DNA of 64,000 bases from contig OZ037772.1 in assembly GCA_964035545.1 (NCBI GenBank), forward strand, positions 1,637,001 through 1,701,000, written 5' to 3'. Below the pieces are notes generated by a model. It ran no database searches, was not told the origin of the DNA, and saw only the letters and a program-made list of their open reading frames with translations. Of this stretch, positions 49,521 through 61,422 are shown one piece after another (the stretch's first letter is position 1; each line of letters begins with the position of its first letter). The DNA comes from Bugula neritina. Taxonomy: Eukaryota > Bryozoa > Gymnolaemata > Cheilostomatida > Bugulidae. The position numbers were made by a program, and so were the translations under genes.

Positions 49521-50289
49521 TACATAGACTGGAGTATGATTTATTAATCCAATCAGATGCAAGTATGAACTGCGTGTTCCTGTAAAGTACAGCCAATCAT
49601 AATCCTGTGCCAACTTTAGTGTCTCACAGTTAGTGAACTGCAAAAAAACCAACTCATTCACCACCATGTCAGTCAAATTATATAAGATAAAGTATATTAT
49701 GTAGCAACAGCTGGGCTGTGGTGAAACTCTACTAGTCTATATTCTTACATGCAGACATGCATATTTAATTAATTTAACATTTTAAAAATGAACTTAAAAC
49801 TCAAGAATTTAAAATATGAAACAAAATAATGTGTCCTATAAAAATAGCACAGCTTCTTAGAAGCAAGTATTTTACACTTGAACATGCAGAATTTGTATAG
49901 AGTATAATGGTGACATTGTTGAATTGATACACACCTCTGATTGGATGTGTTTTACATAATAAAACAATTGTTCATCACTTTTATTATTAGTCTAAGGTTG
50001 ACAATAATTTACACGTTGTTAGTTATTGGTTGTAAACTGATTAATTCATCATTAAGTACTTGTTTGCTGCTGCCTGGTTTATAACTGCTTATCACAATTT
50101 TAATAACAAGGAAATTATCTTCTCTTGTTGTCTCCAGGTGCTACTGTATTTGACAGGTTTCCCTGTTAATAAAGTAATCTTATACTAATACTGATGACAT
50201 CCACAAATACTTGTGTAGGGGAACAATTGACCCTTCTCTACAACAGGAAAAGAATTGGTAAGACACGTACCAATAATATTACATACTTT
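49521..50289. other. AT-rich, no supported gene
   Basis: No ORF or repeat that I can support. Confidence 0.5.
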
Positions 50290-50870
50290 ATTTCATCAAT
50301 TCACTTATCCTTAATTTTATTGATTAAAAGTTACTTGCATGTAGGCTATTTTATAAATTGTTCCTATAAGACTAATTTGGGTGTACCTATACAATACTAG
50401 GTTTATATGACTGTGGTATATTGCTGAGTGCACATAGGCAGTGTCAATAATAGTTACTGTAGACTTTGCTTTTAGTGAGTTGGTTGGAAGAATTTACAGT
50501 CCAGTTCTTCGCGATGGAAAATTTTTATCTACAGATTAACTCTAGTTGAGAAACTGTTATCTAAAGTTTGTTACTTGAAGTACTATACAAATATTATTAG
50601 CAGCTTGATATTTCTTATCATTAAGGAGTGTTTAATATAAATATAATACTTGAGATAAACATTCTCATGTGATATAATGTAACCTGAAGTTATATCATAT
50701 GACTTGACTATCTCTACTAGAGTTAGGGTGGGTCACCTCACAGCCCACACATATCCATACACTACAAGACATACTGTAGGAAAACAGGGCTAATGTAATA
50801 AGTATAGAATAGTTGACCCAGCAGTTAGATACTTTGGTATAGAGACTCTAACTTTCTAGTAGTAGAAATA
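50290..50870. repeat. Dispersed repeat, copy 1
   Basis: Shares about 350-400 bp with 51780-52180 and 56990-57312, including ATTCTCATGTGATATAATGT and GTTAGGGTGGGTCACC. No coding capacity or ends that I can define. Confidence 0.75.
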
Positions 50871-51540
50871 AAAGCAAGAGTGTCCAACCTTTTCAGAGCG
50901 AGGGCCACTACATGAAGGCAATTAATACTTCATGACGAAGGCCATATTGGACATGTTAGCTTGCTCTGAGGGCCACAGCATCATTATTTTTAAATTTATT
51001 TTATTTCAAATTCCTATAAATCGCTACACAATAAAGTTCCAATAGTTACTGTTTTATAGCATGTGTATAAATAAGACATTAGAAAGATAGCTTCTCACTC
51101 TAATCCATGTATACATGTGAAATATTGTTTTAGTTTTTTGCCTTTGAGGGCCACATATAAATGTAGGCTAGTAGTAGAAATAAAAGCAAGAGTGTCCAAC
51201 CTTTTCAGAGCGAGGGCCACTACATGAAAGCAATTAATACTTCATGACGAAGGTCACATTGGACACGTTAGCTTGCTCTGAGGGCCACAGCATCAGTATT
51301 TTTAAATTTACTTTATTCCAAATTCCTATAAATCACTACCCAATAAAGTCCCAATAGTTACTGCAGGCAGTATGTTTTATAGCATGTGTATAAGTAAGAA
51401 AAGTAGGAAATTAAAAAGATAGCTTCTCACTCTAATCCATGTATACATGTGAAAAACAACTTCAGGTTTTTGCCTTTGAGGGCCACATAAATGTAGGCTG
51501 GAGACCACATCCGGCCTGGGCCGCCTGTTGAAAAGCCCTG
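50861..51540. repeat. Tandemly duplicated about 315-330-bp unit, possibly from a DNA transposon
   Basis: Two diverged copies (about 50861-51170 and 51171-51500), each starting AAAGCAAGAGTGTCCAACCT and ending near GAGGGCCACATAAATGTAGG. The far end (CCTGTTGAAAAGCCCTGCTT) read in reverse loosely resembles the start, as terminal inverted repeats of hAT-type elements do. Confidence 0.65.
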
Positions 51541-51779
51541 CTTTAAACAGTTGGCATATTAGTATGCCAGTGACCTAAAATGTAATGGTCACTCTAGTGT
51601 TACTTTACACTTAACACAATTCAAATATTGTATATAATAATCTACTATACTCCATTAGTATAGTATAGTAATTGTAACCACCTGCAGGATGGTCACATGA
51701 CCACTGCTACTTCTCAGACAGTTTGCTAAATGACAGAATAAGAAGAATGATGGCTGATCAGATGTATAATAACATAGTT

Positions 51780-52180
51780 TATCAGTTCACTTGAAGTCTT
51801 AAATTATTTTTGTTGAAAGTTAGTTGCTTGCATTTTAAAACTTGTTAATAAAACTATTATAACTATACAATACTAGCTTTATATGTGACTGCAATGGAAT
51901 ATTTACAATGAAATTTACAGTCCAGTTCTTCGTGATGGAAATTTTTTATCTGCAGAAGAGCTCTAACTGAAAAACTGTTATCTAAAGTTTGTCACTTAAA
52001 GTACTATACAAATATTATTAGCAGCTTGACATTTGTTATCATTAAGGGGTGTTTAACATAAATATAATACTTGAGATAAACATTCTCATGTGATATAATG
52101 TAACCTGAAGTTATATTATATGACTTGACTATCTCTACTAGAGTTAGGGTGGGTCACCTGACAGCCCACACATATCTACA
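51780..52180. repeat. Dispersed repeat, copy 2
   Basis: Same family and order as 50290-50870, including TTTACAGTCCAGTTCTTCG and CTCTACTAGAGTTAGGGTGG. Confidence 0.75.
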
Positions 52181-53225
52181 CAGGTGTCAGGTGATAATGG
52201 TACAATTGGCAAAGTAGGTAAAACTATATAGCACATTTTCAATATTAAGGTTTGAGGCAGGTTAAGTAGTTAAGAAGGAGTTAAGGTTTGAGAATGAGGT
52301 TCTTAGTTTGGGGTTTGGGTTTTGAGTTTGTGGTTTACCCTCCTAATTACGCTTAACGTATTGTACGCCATAACAGCAAATTTCAGCCATTCCTGGTATA
52401 AGTTGCAGCGTTAATCAAGCACTGCTTGGCTCAAAAAATCACACCAGGCAGAGTTGATATGGTACTATAAAATTTAAAAAATACTTTCCGCTGGTTTGTT
52501 TTAATCGCTTATTGTTGATTTAATTTAATAAATTCAAAAGTTTCAAAGGATTAAAATATCTTTTTCACCTTGCTTAAATTAAATTCAGCTTAAAAATGTA
52601 GATTTCACTAATTACTAAAGTATGCAAACCAACAATGTAAAAATTAATTGGACAGCTTAAATATTTTTATTATTCAAATTAGTTTGCACAATTATATATT
52701 TAATAGACACATATATTTAAAGGAGAGGTTTCTTTTTTTAAATGCTTTTATCTAGTCAAGAACATTATTATCACATTTTTTGAAAATAATTTTGCAATAA
52801 TTTGTAAATAACATTCAAAGGAGTACAAGTAACCGCAGACAAGAATTAGCCTCATTATGATTGGTCATAGCTCAACGTCATGCGTTGTACTTTTCTCAGT
52901 GTGTGACGCATGTTGACCAAACGTAACAGCAGGGCAATTTTATTTTTACCGTATGGTAAATGTGAATAAGGGGTTAGAGTTGAGGGTTCGAGTTTGGAGT
53001 TTAAGAAAACTTATAAACACCAGTAAGCCATTTTTTCCTGCACAGAGAGAAATATTAGTGTTGAAGTGAACATTAGCTGACAACTAAAACAGCTCGTTTT
53101 TTGGCTCCTAAATTGACCAGCAGTGAATAGAAATTAGTGTCAGGTACTGTTCACAATGAATAGTATGTTAGATCAATGTTGGTATAAAGAGTTGTGAAGT
53201 TGATTCTTTGTATTTATCACAATGA
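52181..53225. other. AT-rich, no supported gene
   Basis: TTGAGTTTGGGGTTTGGG-like patch near 52260-52340. No coding evidence. Confidence 0.5.
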
Positions 53226-53610
53226 GCCAAGTTATGTTCAATGGTGATCGTATATATGTTCAATGGTGAGCTTATATATTTTCAATGGTGATCTTATTTA
53301 TGCTCAATAGTGATATTATATATGTTTAATAGTGATCTTATTTATGTTTAATAGTGATATTATATCTGTTCAATGGTGAGCTTATATATATTCAATAGTG
53401 ATCTTATTTATGCTCAATAGTGATATTATATATGTTTAATAGTGATCTTATTTATGTTTAATAGTGATATTATATCTGTTCAATGGTGAGCTTATATATA
53501 TTCAATGGTGATCTTATTTATGCTCAATAGTGATATTATATATGTTTAATGATGATCTTATTTCTGTTCAATGATGATCTTAGATATGCTCAATGCTGAA
53601 CTAAGTTATA
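53226..53610. repeat. 22-bp minisatellite, about 17 copies
   Basis: TATGTTCAATAGTGATCTTATT with variants. Confidence 0.93.
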
Positions 53611-53944
53611 TTCAAAGCTGAACTTATAAATGTTCCATGCTGCTCTAATTTTTGTTGGAAATAAGCTTCTGCAAAAATTATTACTGATCACTCTGAACTA
53701 ACTTGTCATAACTTCTAACCAGTATGAGAGTATATTAATGTGGATTTTATTGTATATGATAGTTGAATATAAGAAATGCAACAAAAAATAACTTTTAAAG
53801 ATTAAAATAAGAAAAAAAACATGAAAATATACATTTGCAGAATTTTTCTGCGACTGTAAATTCAGTTAACTTTTCTCAATATTAGCAGAACCTGCTAAGA
53901 CCATAGTGTGTGTCATTAAATTCTTGCTCTGTAGTGTAGCGATA

Positions 53945-54250
53945 ACCAAGCAGTTGTGGTGTGTAATGGTTAGCACACCTGTGTGCAAGTCCGAGGTCTG
54001 TGATAGTAACCCAAGTACGGGAGGGGGGGGAGGGGGAAGTTTTATAACTAATTCCAGCGGTTAGTGAAGTGTGGTAGTACTCCGAGAGGAGTTGCGTGGT
54101 CAGGGAAACTTGAAGGAGTAGTATAAAAAAAGGCAGCTGAGTTCTTGAAAAGTGGGTAAGGTGTAGTGTCGGGAGCACCCAGTGACGCTTGTAATGTAGT
54201 GGTGAGTGCGCCTGCTTGCAGGCTGAAGGTCTCAGCATGATTCAAAGTTT
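53945..54250 (+). repeat. Two tRNA-like SINE heads
   Basis: TGTAATGGTTAGCACACCTG (53970) and TGTAGTGGTGAGTGCGCCTG (54195) are A-box-like and followed by related sequence (GGCTGAAGGTCTCAG and AGTCCGAGGTCTGTG). The B boxes are degenerate and no full cloverleaf forms, so I call SINE relics, not tRNA genes. Confidence 0.4.
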
Positions 54251-55261
54251 TGTAGCGGTCAAATTCTTTTTTGTGCTCCTATGCAGCATCTTTGATTGCA
54301 TGTTCTCAAAAAATGTTATGGGATCTACAACAAAAGATAAAAGTTGGGTAATATTTAAACTGTATTAGTATGAACAGTAAACATTTAGTTAAGATATACA
54401 ATCACAAGCAGCGTAAATAAATTAAGTTCAACTTTGAAGAAGCTGAAGTCTAAGGCCAAAACTAATAGTATTATTGATGTTAGCTATGAATCTTTCAGCA
54501 CCATCGTACCAATCGTTTGACTCTGAATAACCACACAGGCTTTGGCAAACTTATGATCATTATGTTGCGTAGGGTTTGGGTTGGTTTGAGCTTATCAAAA
54601 TTTAGTAACAATTTTGGCCATCATTTTATTTTACTTCTTTCTTAATTACAAATGCAAGAGCTGTTGGGCATAATTAGTTTAGTTAATAGAAGCTTCTCTG
54701 CATTAAAATTATCTCAAAATGTCAGTGAACCACAATTTAAGCTAGATTCAGCATTTTATATGGACCCCTCATATCGAGATAACAGATATTGATAAGTTTC
54801 AGTATGTCTATAAATTGAAAAACAAATAAAGTACTACCAAGAAAAATATTGCTACTTAAACATGTTTTTATATTTAATTGTGCTGTGCAAAGACAAATAA
54901 AAGAATAAACTGGTAGCACGGAAGTTAATAAAAGATTTTGCCAACTTTGCCAACTCACCACTAATATTGGCATTTTGGTACTTAGCTATAAGACAAGAAG
55001 CTAGCTTGGCAGCTGCTTAAGGCTAATAACTACTTGTAGGCTGCTAAACTGCATTATTAACAATACTTCTACAATGGGGGGGAATTCAAATTAATGAATT
55101 CAGCACAAATTGCTAGAAAGTGAAGTGGAAATAAAACGCTAAATTTTTTGAAAATAGATTGTTACAGGAAAACTCGTATCAAATTGATATAGGAATAGAG
55201 TAGTTTGGGAAATATCAGTCAATGTGGTCTCTTAAAAGTTATAGTTGCACAATTAATTCAA
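54251..55261. other. AT-rich, no supported gene
   Basis: No recognisable coding, RNA or repeat feature. Confidence 0.5.
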
Positions 55262-55335
55262 TTATCTGTCTACAGCAATAGTCATACTGTCATTGTGATA
55301 TAAAATGACAACGTTAAGCAAATGATTGAGCTTAC

Positions 55336-55520
55336 CTTTTGCTGCAATGACAACTTCAGTTCCTAACTCTGAAAGAAAGTGATCATCTTCTATCTTTGAG
55401 AGGTAGCTGCAATCTTTACCCATTTGATGAAATGATTCAATGTTTTCCATGTTGTGAAGTTGTTTGGAAGCACAAATTCTTTGAATCTCAAAGCACAACC
55501 TCTTAGTCTGAGCCTCTGGT
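55336..55520 (-). CDS. Possible internal exon, unknown protein
   Basis: Open frame ending at a good donor (GCAAAAG|GTAAGC). It reads RLCFEIQRICASKQLHN then LSKIEDDHFLSELGTEVVIA. The upstream acceptor is unclear: the likeliest AG (TTCTGCAG at about 55537) is followed by stops in this frame. No family recognised and no neighbouring exons found. Confidence 0.35.
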
Positions 55521-55545
55521 GTTCACTATGCCTGCAGAATATTTC

Positions 55546-56989
55546 TTCTGTCAATAGCCGTGAATGAAAACTATGTGCTGTTATGTAATAACCTTTGTTT
55601 TGCTCTTTCGATGCTTGGTAAGCCAGTTTCTTGCCTTTGAATTACAATTTAAAAATTTCTTTACTATAGCTCTGTTATGCAACATCTTCTTTTGTTCCAC
55701 CAGGTAGTTTACACAAGTTACTTAGGCTTTGACTATTCAGTAGCTTGCTTCATTGTTAATTTTAAGCTTCTTGTTTGAAACACATTTGCTGATAACTGAG
55801 TACATTGAAGTTTAATGGTGCATCTCCCTGATCTCTCTTTTACACACATTTTAAATTAGTTGGCTTTCCTTTCCATGAATGAAATTGACTAGTGAAGCCT
55901 AAACTACCCATGCAAGAGACATGTGCAGTTGAAGTTTTTTGTTGATAAATTCAACTTAAGTCTTTAATAAACGGAGTGGGGCGATGTTTAATAGTAGTCT
56001 GGTAACAAGCCATTTGAAAATGTCTTGGGTTCAAAAAAATTTACAAATCATAAACAGCTAGTAGGTTGAAGGAGTTTCATTTCACTTATATGCTCCCCAG
56101 TTAGGTTGTATTTTTTGTTTTGGTACTAAGTATTATATACCTATATACCCTTATATAACTTTCATATCGATTGCTAAACATAAATTATAACCATTAATAT
56201 GATATATTTGCAATAATATTTAAATTTTCCCAAACTTTTGTTGAAAAAAGCATTAAATGCATTAATAATAACATTTTTTTCCAAAAAACAAAAAATATAG
56301 AAAATGCAAAATTAATAAGTTTATTCAGAGCAAAGAAATTTATTTCTGTGCCAATTATAAAAAGCAATTGACTCAAATTTATTTAAATACACATATATTT
56401 CAATAGTGTTCAAATAAATTGCATGTAAAATGTATAAATAGCATCTAACTGGGAAGCACCAATTGAAATGACCCAAATGTAGGGTTCAACTTCATCCTAG
56501 CTTCCTATAAAGGTTTGTGATCATCATTAGTGCACATGTGAACGAATAATGCTGTTAGGTGAACAACTGCCAATTGTTCCATAATTCTTATGTAAATAAA
56601 ATTTTGCTTGAACATATGTAGTTGTAGCATTAATCTCACTTTCTGCTCCTATCAACCACTGTTTAGCTTCATACAGACCTAGGGATGATGATTACGTAAT
56701 ACTTGTGAAAAGTAGCGTTGACTTAACAACTAAGTGGTTTCAGAGCTACTACAAAATATTTTTCAGCTTACACTAATCGGATTAATTTTCAATTTCATCA
56801 AAATGAGTGCAGGTCTAACAACTATTAGAGGTGTGGTGCAGGCTATACCGACAATAAAAGGCTCTTTGAACAACTTTAGTGCAAGCGCTGCACTAATAAT
56901 TCTCTCTGTGTGCTAGGCTTTTTCCATTTGTGCCCTTGATACCAGAACCATTATTACCTGCGTGCCATTCTACCTGCGTGCCATTTTAT
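55546..56989. other. AT-rich, no supported gene
   Basis: A 60-aa plus-strand frame at 56734-56916 and a minus-strand stretch near 56500-56690 (YEAKQWLIGAESEINATT) look mildly protein-like but have no recognisable family or splice context. Confidence 0.4.
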
Positions 56990-57312
56990 CTATAAAGTTT
57001 GTTACTTCAAGTACTATACAAATATTATTAGTAACTTGACATTTCTTATCCCTAAGGAGTGTTAAATATAAATATAATACTTGAGATAAACATTCTCATG
57101 TGATATAATGTAGCCTGAAGTTATATCATATGACTTGACTATTTCTACTACAGTTAGGGTGGGTCACCCCACAGCCCACACATACAACTACACTACATTA
57201 CATACTGTAGGAACACTGGCACAGCTGAGGCTAGGCTGACTTATAAGTATGGAATAGTTGACCCAGCAGTTATATACTTTGTTATAGAGACTCTAATTTT
57301 CTAGTATTAGAA
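56990..57312. repeat. Dispersed repeat, copy 3
   Basis: Matches 50570-50870, including GTTGACCCAGCAGTTA and TAGAGACTCTAA at the far end. Confidence 0.75.
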
Positions 57313-57859
57313 TATAAATATTACTCTAAAGATTTGGTATATCAGAGAGCCAGTCACTTAACACCAATTAACTTGGTTGTCTCAATCAGAGCTGGTCTCT
57401 GTGTAGTTCAGTTTGTTTTAAAGGTTCTCTGAAGCTTCCCCAGTCTTTATATGAGCTGCCTTTAAATATATACAATAGTTTTAATACAATACAAAGACAA
57501 TTATTGTTAACACATGTCAAGTAATAGAACAGGAATAAGGCCTCTCTGATAGTTATTTGAATATCTACAAGAAGTATAACTAAATATACAATAATAACTA
57601 CATATCTAGAAACATGCAGAATATTATACTTGAATAAATCTCTTGTAACAAAGTATTGTTACATAACTGGAAAATAGAGAAACTATATTTCACAATTCAG
57701 AACACAATCTGCAATCAGCATTCAGTGCTGAAATTAAGCAAAAGCGATGACAGTTGTTATATGAATATAATAATATCATGATGTAAATAATGATAATGAT
57801 ATTATATTCATATACCAAATGTCATTGCAGTTCCCTAAGCCAAGCGTAACTGGTTATTG

Positions 57860-57970
57860 TATGTCACGTGACTCAACAAATACACGCCCCTTCCGTTGTA
57901 ACATTATAACGTCATTGAACACAGTCATTCACACGTTGACTGAAGAGGGCTTTACATTGATAACTCGGAG
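57860..57970 (+). promoter_or_regulatory. Possible promoter or first exon
   Basis: A locally GC-richer patch with the palindromic E-box GTCACGTGAC (57863) and a TAACGTCA CRE-like site (57909), followed by a donor-like GGAG|GTTAGT at about 57970. No coding exon found downstream in the window. Confidence 0.25.
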
Positions 57971-58354
57971 GTTAGTAAAACATTTATAGACTTAGTTTAT
58001 CAATAGTCAGCAATCAGTATAGGTATTACATTTACTACATTGCTATAACTATTAGAATTAGATTCAGTGTTGCAATTAGTTTTAATACCACGCCCGCTAC
58101 TATCATCATTAAATTTATTTATAATGATAATCTTAACAATAACAAGTTATACTTATAGTTATACTTATGGTAGGATTATTATAACCAGTGAGTCACTTAT
58201 CTTTACTTTGTGAATTTATGATTGTAACACTGAATAAAATTATCATCATTGTGATTATAATAATGATTGAAAAATTTTAAATTCGTGTTACACTTACTCA
58301 ATTTGAATATCAGAATATCTTACCACTGGCACTAGCCAGTTTTTAATCACAATG

Positions 58355-58549
58355 TGTTTATGTTATGTTTGCTTTATAGATTCAGAGACCGGTCAAAGAG
58401 TTTAAGATAGTTTATTGCTCAAGATATTAAAGGTCCACTCTGGATAGATCTAAAAGCACAAACTGACTATTATTAATAACACGAATAACATAGTATAAAG
58501 TATAAACTTTTACAAACAAAGACAAAGTTTATTCAGCATATCATCAACA
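58355..58549 (-). repeat. E4 3' LTR
   Basis: 195 bp, TG..CA. One difference from 63170-63364. Confidence 0.95.
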
Positions 58550-58822
58550 TCCCCTTTACAAACCTTTGACAATGTTGAACAAACAAACGAAAAAAAAAAC
58601 TAAACAAAAAATTAAGAATTGATACATGAACAAGTAATACAATTTTGTTATTAACAGTCTATAGCAGATTAGCATATTATTACAAGATTGTCTCCCTTGT
58701 TAATTTAAAGTACATTATATTATTTTCTGGGTTCGGGCTATTTAAATCTGAGTTTTTTTTTTGTTTTTTTTTCTTCAAGAGTTTATTGTCTGATTGCCTT
58801 CGGTCAGATTAGGTATAGTTAT

Positions 58823-61164
58823 CTAGTATAGTTCGTATTGTTCATATTTAGCTGGGGTTTTTGTTTGTCTTGACCGTTGCCATCTAACTGGGGCTGGATC
58901 AGGGTTTGTATTCACTTCTGTAGGAATTGCTGTTGCGGCTGATTGAATCTGTGCGTCTGGAACAGAATGACTGGATACTGGGTCATTGGCGTCTGTTGGT
59001 ATTTCAACTGTAGTCAATGGCTGACTAGCTTCCACATCACTCAGAGGGCGCAAATCGGCCCTGTTTCGCCTCACAGCCATGTCTGTGTCTTTGTTTGAGA
59101 CAAGGTATGATCGGTCCGACAGCTGTTCAACCACTCTACCCTGCTGCCATCTAGTCTTTTGTGACACAAAGTCTCTCAGCAGCACTGGCGAGCCAATAGC
59201 CAACTTTGTCAAATCTTTAGCTGATTTATTGTAGCTGCTCTGTACCACTTTTCTCTTGTTAGCTTTTTGCTGTAAGACATTGTTCTTTGGCATGTCACCT
59301 GTAGGAAGAATAGACCTCGTGGAATGCCCAAACATCCTCTGAGCTGGTGATGAGGTCATCCCTGCAGTCGGGGTATTTCGATACTCTAGCAGAGCCAAAT
59401 ATGGGTCTTCTGCTCTCTTCATCAGCCTTTTGATTATTTTAACTGCTGCTTCTGCCTTCCCATTCGACTGCTGATGTCCCGGAGATGAGGTTGTATGGCT
59501 GAAACCCCATTCAGTGCTAAATCGAGCAAAGTCGGCCGAGGTGAATTGTGGTCCATTGTCTGATTGAAGCTGGTGAGGGATTCCATACCTTGCAAAAGTT
59601 TTCTTGCAAGCCTTGATTACTGCTCTAGATTGTGTATCAGATAAAGGTTCACATTCAAAGAAGTCAGAGTAATAATCTACCAGCATCAAATAATCCTTAT
59701 GCTTATAGGTTAGTATGTCCATGCCTACTTTACTCCAAGGTAAGTCTGGTATGTCATGGTTTTGCAGAGACTCATGCTGTTGTAAAGGTGCATCCATTGC
59801 ACATGTGACACACTTGTCAGTTTTCATTCGAATGTCCTCAGCCATTTGAGGCCAGAATACCGCATTGCGAGCTCTTCTGATAGTGGCAGCTGTTCCTTGA
59901 TGGCTAGTGTGAAGCTTGTTGAGTATCTCACCTCTGGCAGCTATGGGCACAACCAGTCTAGATCCTTTATAAATAATCCCATCTAGTACTGCAAGTTCAT
60001 CTTTGTATGAATAATACGGCTTCACCTCTTCTGGAAGTTGAAATAATTTGTTAGGCCATCCTGAGGTTATCAGAGATTGCAGCTGCACCATTACTGGATC
60101 ATTACCCGTATGCTGTTGGATCAGTTTATAGGTCGCTTCTGACACTGGCAGGTCTTGCTTCAGACCCGTTTCGCTTAGGTCAGACATAAATGACTTTAAT
60201 TGATTAACTGTGAAAATCTGTTCTTTTGATGTATTGTTCTGGGGTTCACCAACAGGAGCGCGAGACAGCATGTCTGCTGTAACTTGTTCAGAACCAGGTT
60301 TGTAGTGCACTTTAATTTGGTATCTTTGCAGAGCTAATAGCATTGATTGCAGGCGTTTAGGCGCTTTGTTCAGAGGCTTCTTAAATATTGTTTCTAAAGG
60401 GTGGTGATCCGTGTGTACAGTTACATCTGGGTTTCCAAAAACGTACTGATCGTATTTCTGCATCCCATAGACAATGGCCAGAAGTTCTAATTCAATAGGT
60501 GCGTAGTTTTTCTCACTATCTGTCAAACTTCTAGAGCCATAGCTTACTGGTTGCCCCTCTTGTAAAAGTACAGCTCCGAGCCCTTCTAGACTTGCATCAG
60601 TCTGTACAACTACTGGCTGGTTCATGTTGAAGTATTTGAGTGAAGAAGTTTTCGTGATAAGTTTTTTAATCTCATCAAACGCTCTCTTTTGATCTTGGCC
60701 CCAGACAAACTCTTCCTTGCTTACACCAATCAGCCGTCTTAGTGGTTCACATTCAGCAGAGCAGTGAGGTATGAACTTTGATAGGTAGTTCACATGACCA
60801 AGAAACCTCTGTATTTCTTCACTGTTGACAGGGGGCTTCATGTCCGTTATGGCTCGGATTTTATTAGGATCGGGCTTCACTCCATCTTTTGTTATCAAAT
60901 GACCAATATAAGGTAGCTCTTCTAGAAGAAACTTACATTTTTCTTTGTTTAGCTTGAGATTAACCCTACGCGCTCTGGCTAAAAGTTTTTCGAGCTTTTG
61001 GTTATGGTCTTGCACTGCTTCCGCTTGAGTAGCTCCTTTCCCATAAATTAGGATGTCGTCTGCTACTACAGTTACTCCGTCGAGACCGCTAAGTGCATCT
61101 GAGAGTCTCCTCTGGAACTCTTCAGGACTTGAGGACAACCCAAAAGGCATTCTCAGCCATTTGT
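58823..61164 (-). pseudogene. E4 Pol, part after the MITE (RT end, RNase H, integrase)
   Basis: Continues the RT from YKWLRMPFG. It contains VADDILIYG (about 61060), RNase H TDAS (about 60600), the integrase zinc region HTSHQGT..CVTC (about 59920-59810), the DDE core (VGMDILTY, QSDNGPQFTS, GKAEAAVK) and ends at the TAG before 58823. The frame is open throughout this part. Translation from within the MITE (an ATG at 61210) would give an RT fragment lacking its first part. Close in wording to E3. Confidence 0.9.
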
Positions 61165-61168
61165 ATTT

Positions 61169-61418
61169 GTGACCCAGGCAGTCAGAAAAGCACTTTGTGA
61201 CAAAATTCACATTTTCAGTTAATGCTTGATTCTTAATTGCCTATTTATACTGATTGATTTGCAGTTTAAATTTTTGAAATCGGACTACTATTATAATAGT
61301 GGTCCGATTTCAAAAATTTAAAGTGCAAATCAATCAGTATAAAGAGGCAAATAAGAATCAAGCATTAACTAAAAATGTGAATTTTGTCACAAAGTGCTTT
61401 TCTGACTGCCTGGGTCAC
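61169..61418. mobile_element. 250-bp near-perfect palindromic MITE in E4 pol
   Basis: Flanked by 4-bp duplicates ATTT (61165-61168 and 61419-61422). The two halves, about 125 bp each, are inverted copies with only about five differences, beginning GTGACCCAGGCAGTCAGAAA and meeting at CTATTATAATAG near 61293. Removing the insert and one ATTT restores the RT frame. No coding capacity. The superfamily is not assigned. Confidence 0.9.
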
Positions 61419-61422
61419 ATTT

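Noticed and set aside
49174-49585. Three overlapping Tyr/Cys/Met-rich frames
   Set aside because: The 17-bp minisatellite read in three phases.
53945-54250. Functional tRNA genes
   Set aside because: Only A-box-like segments. No acceptor stem, poor B box and no cloverleaf.
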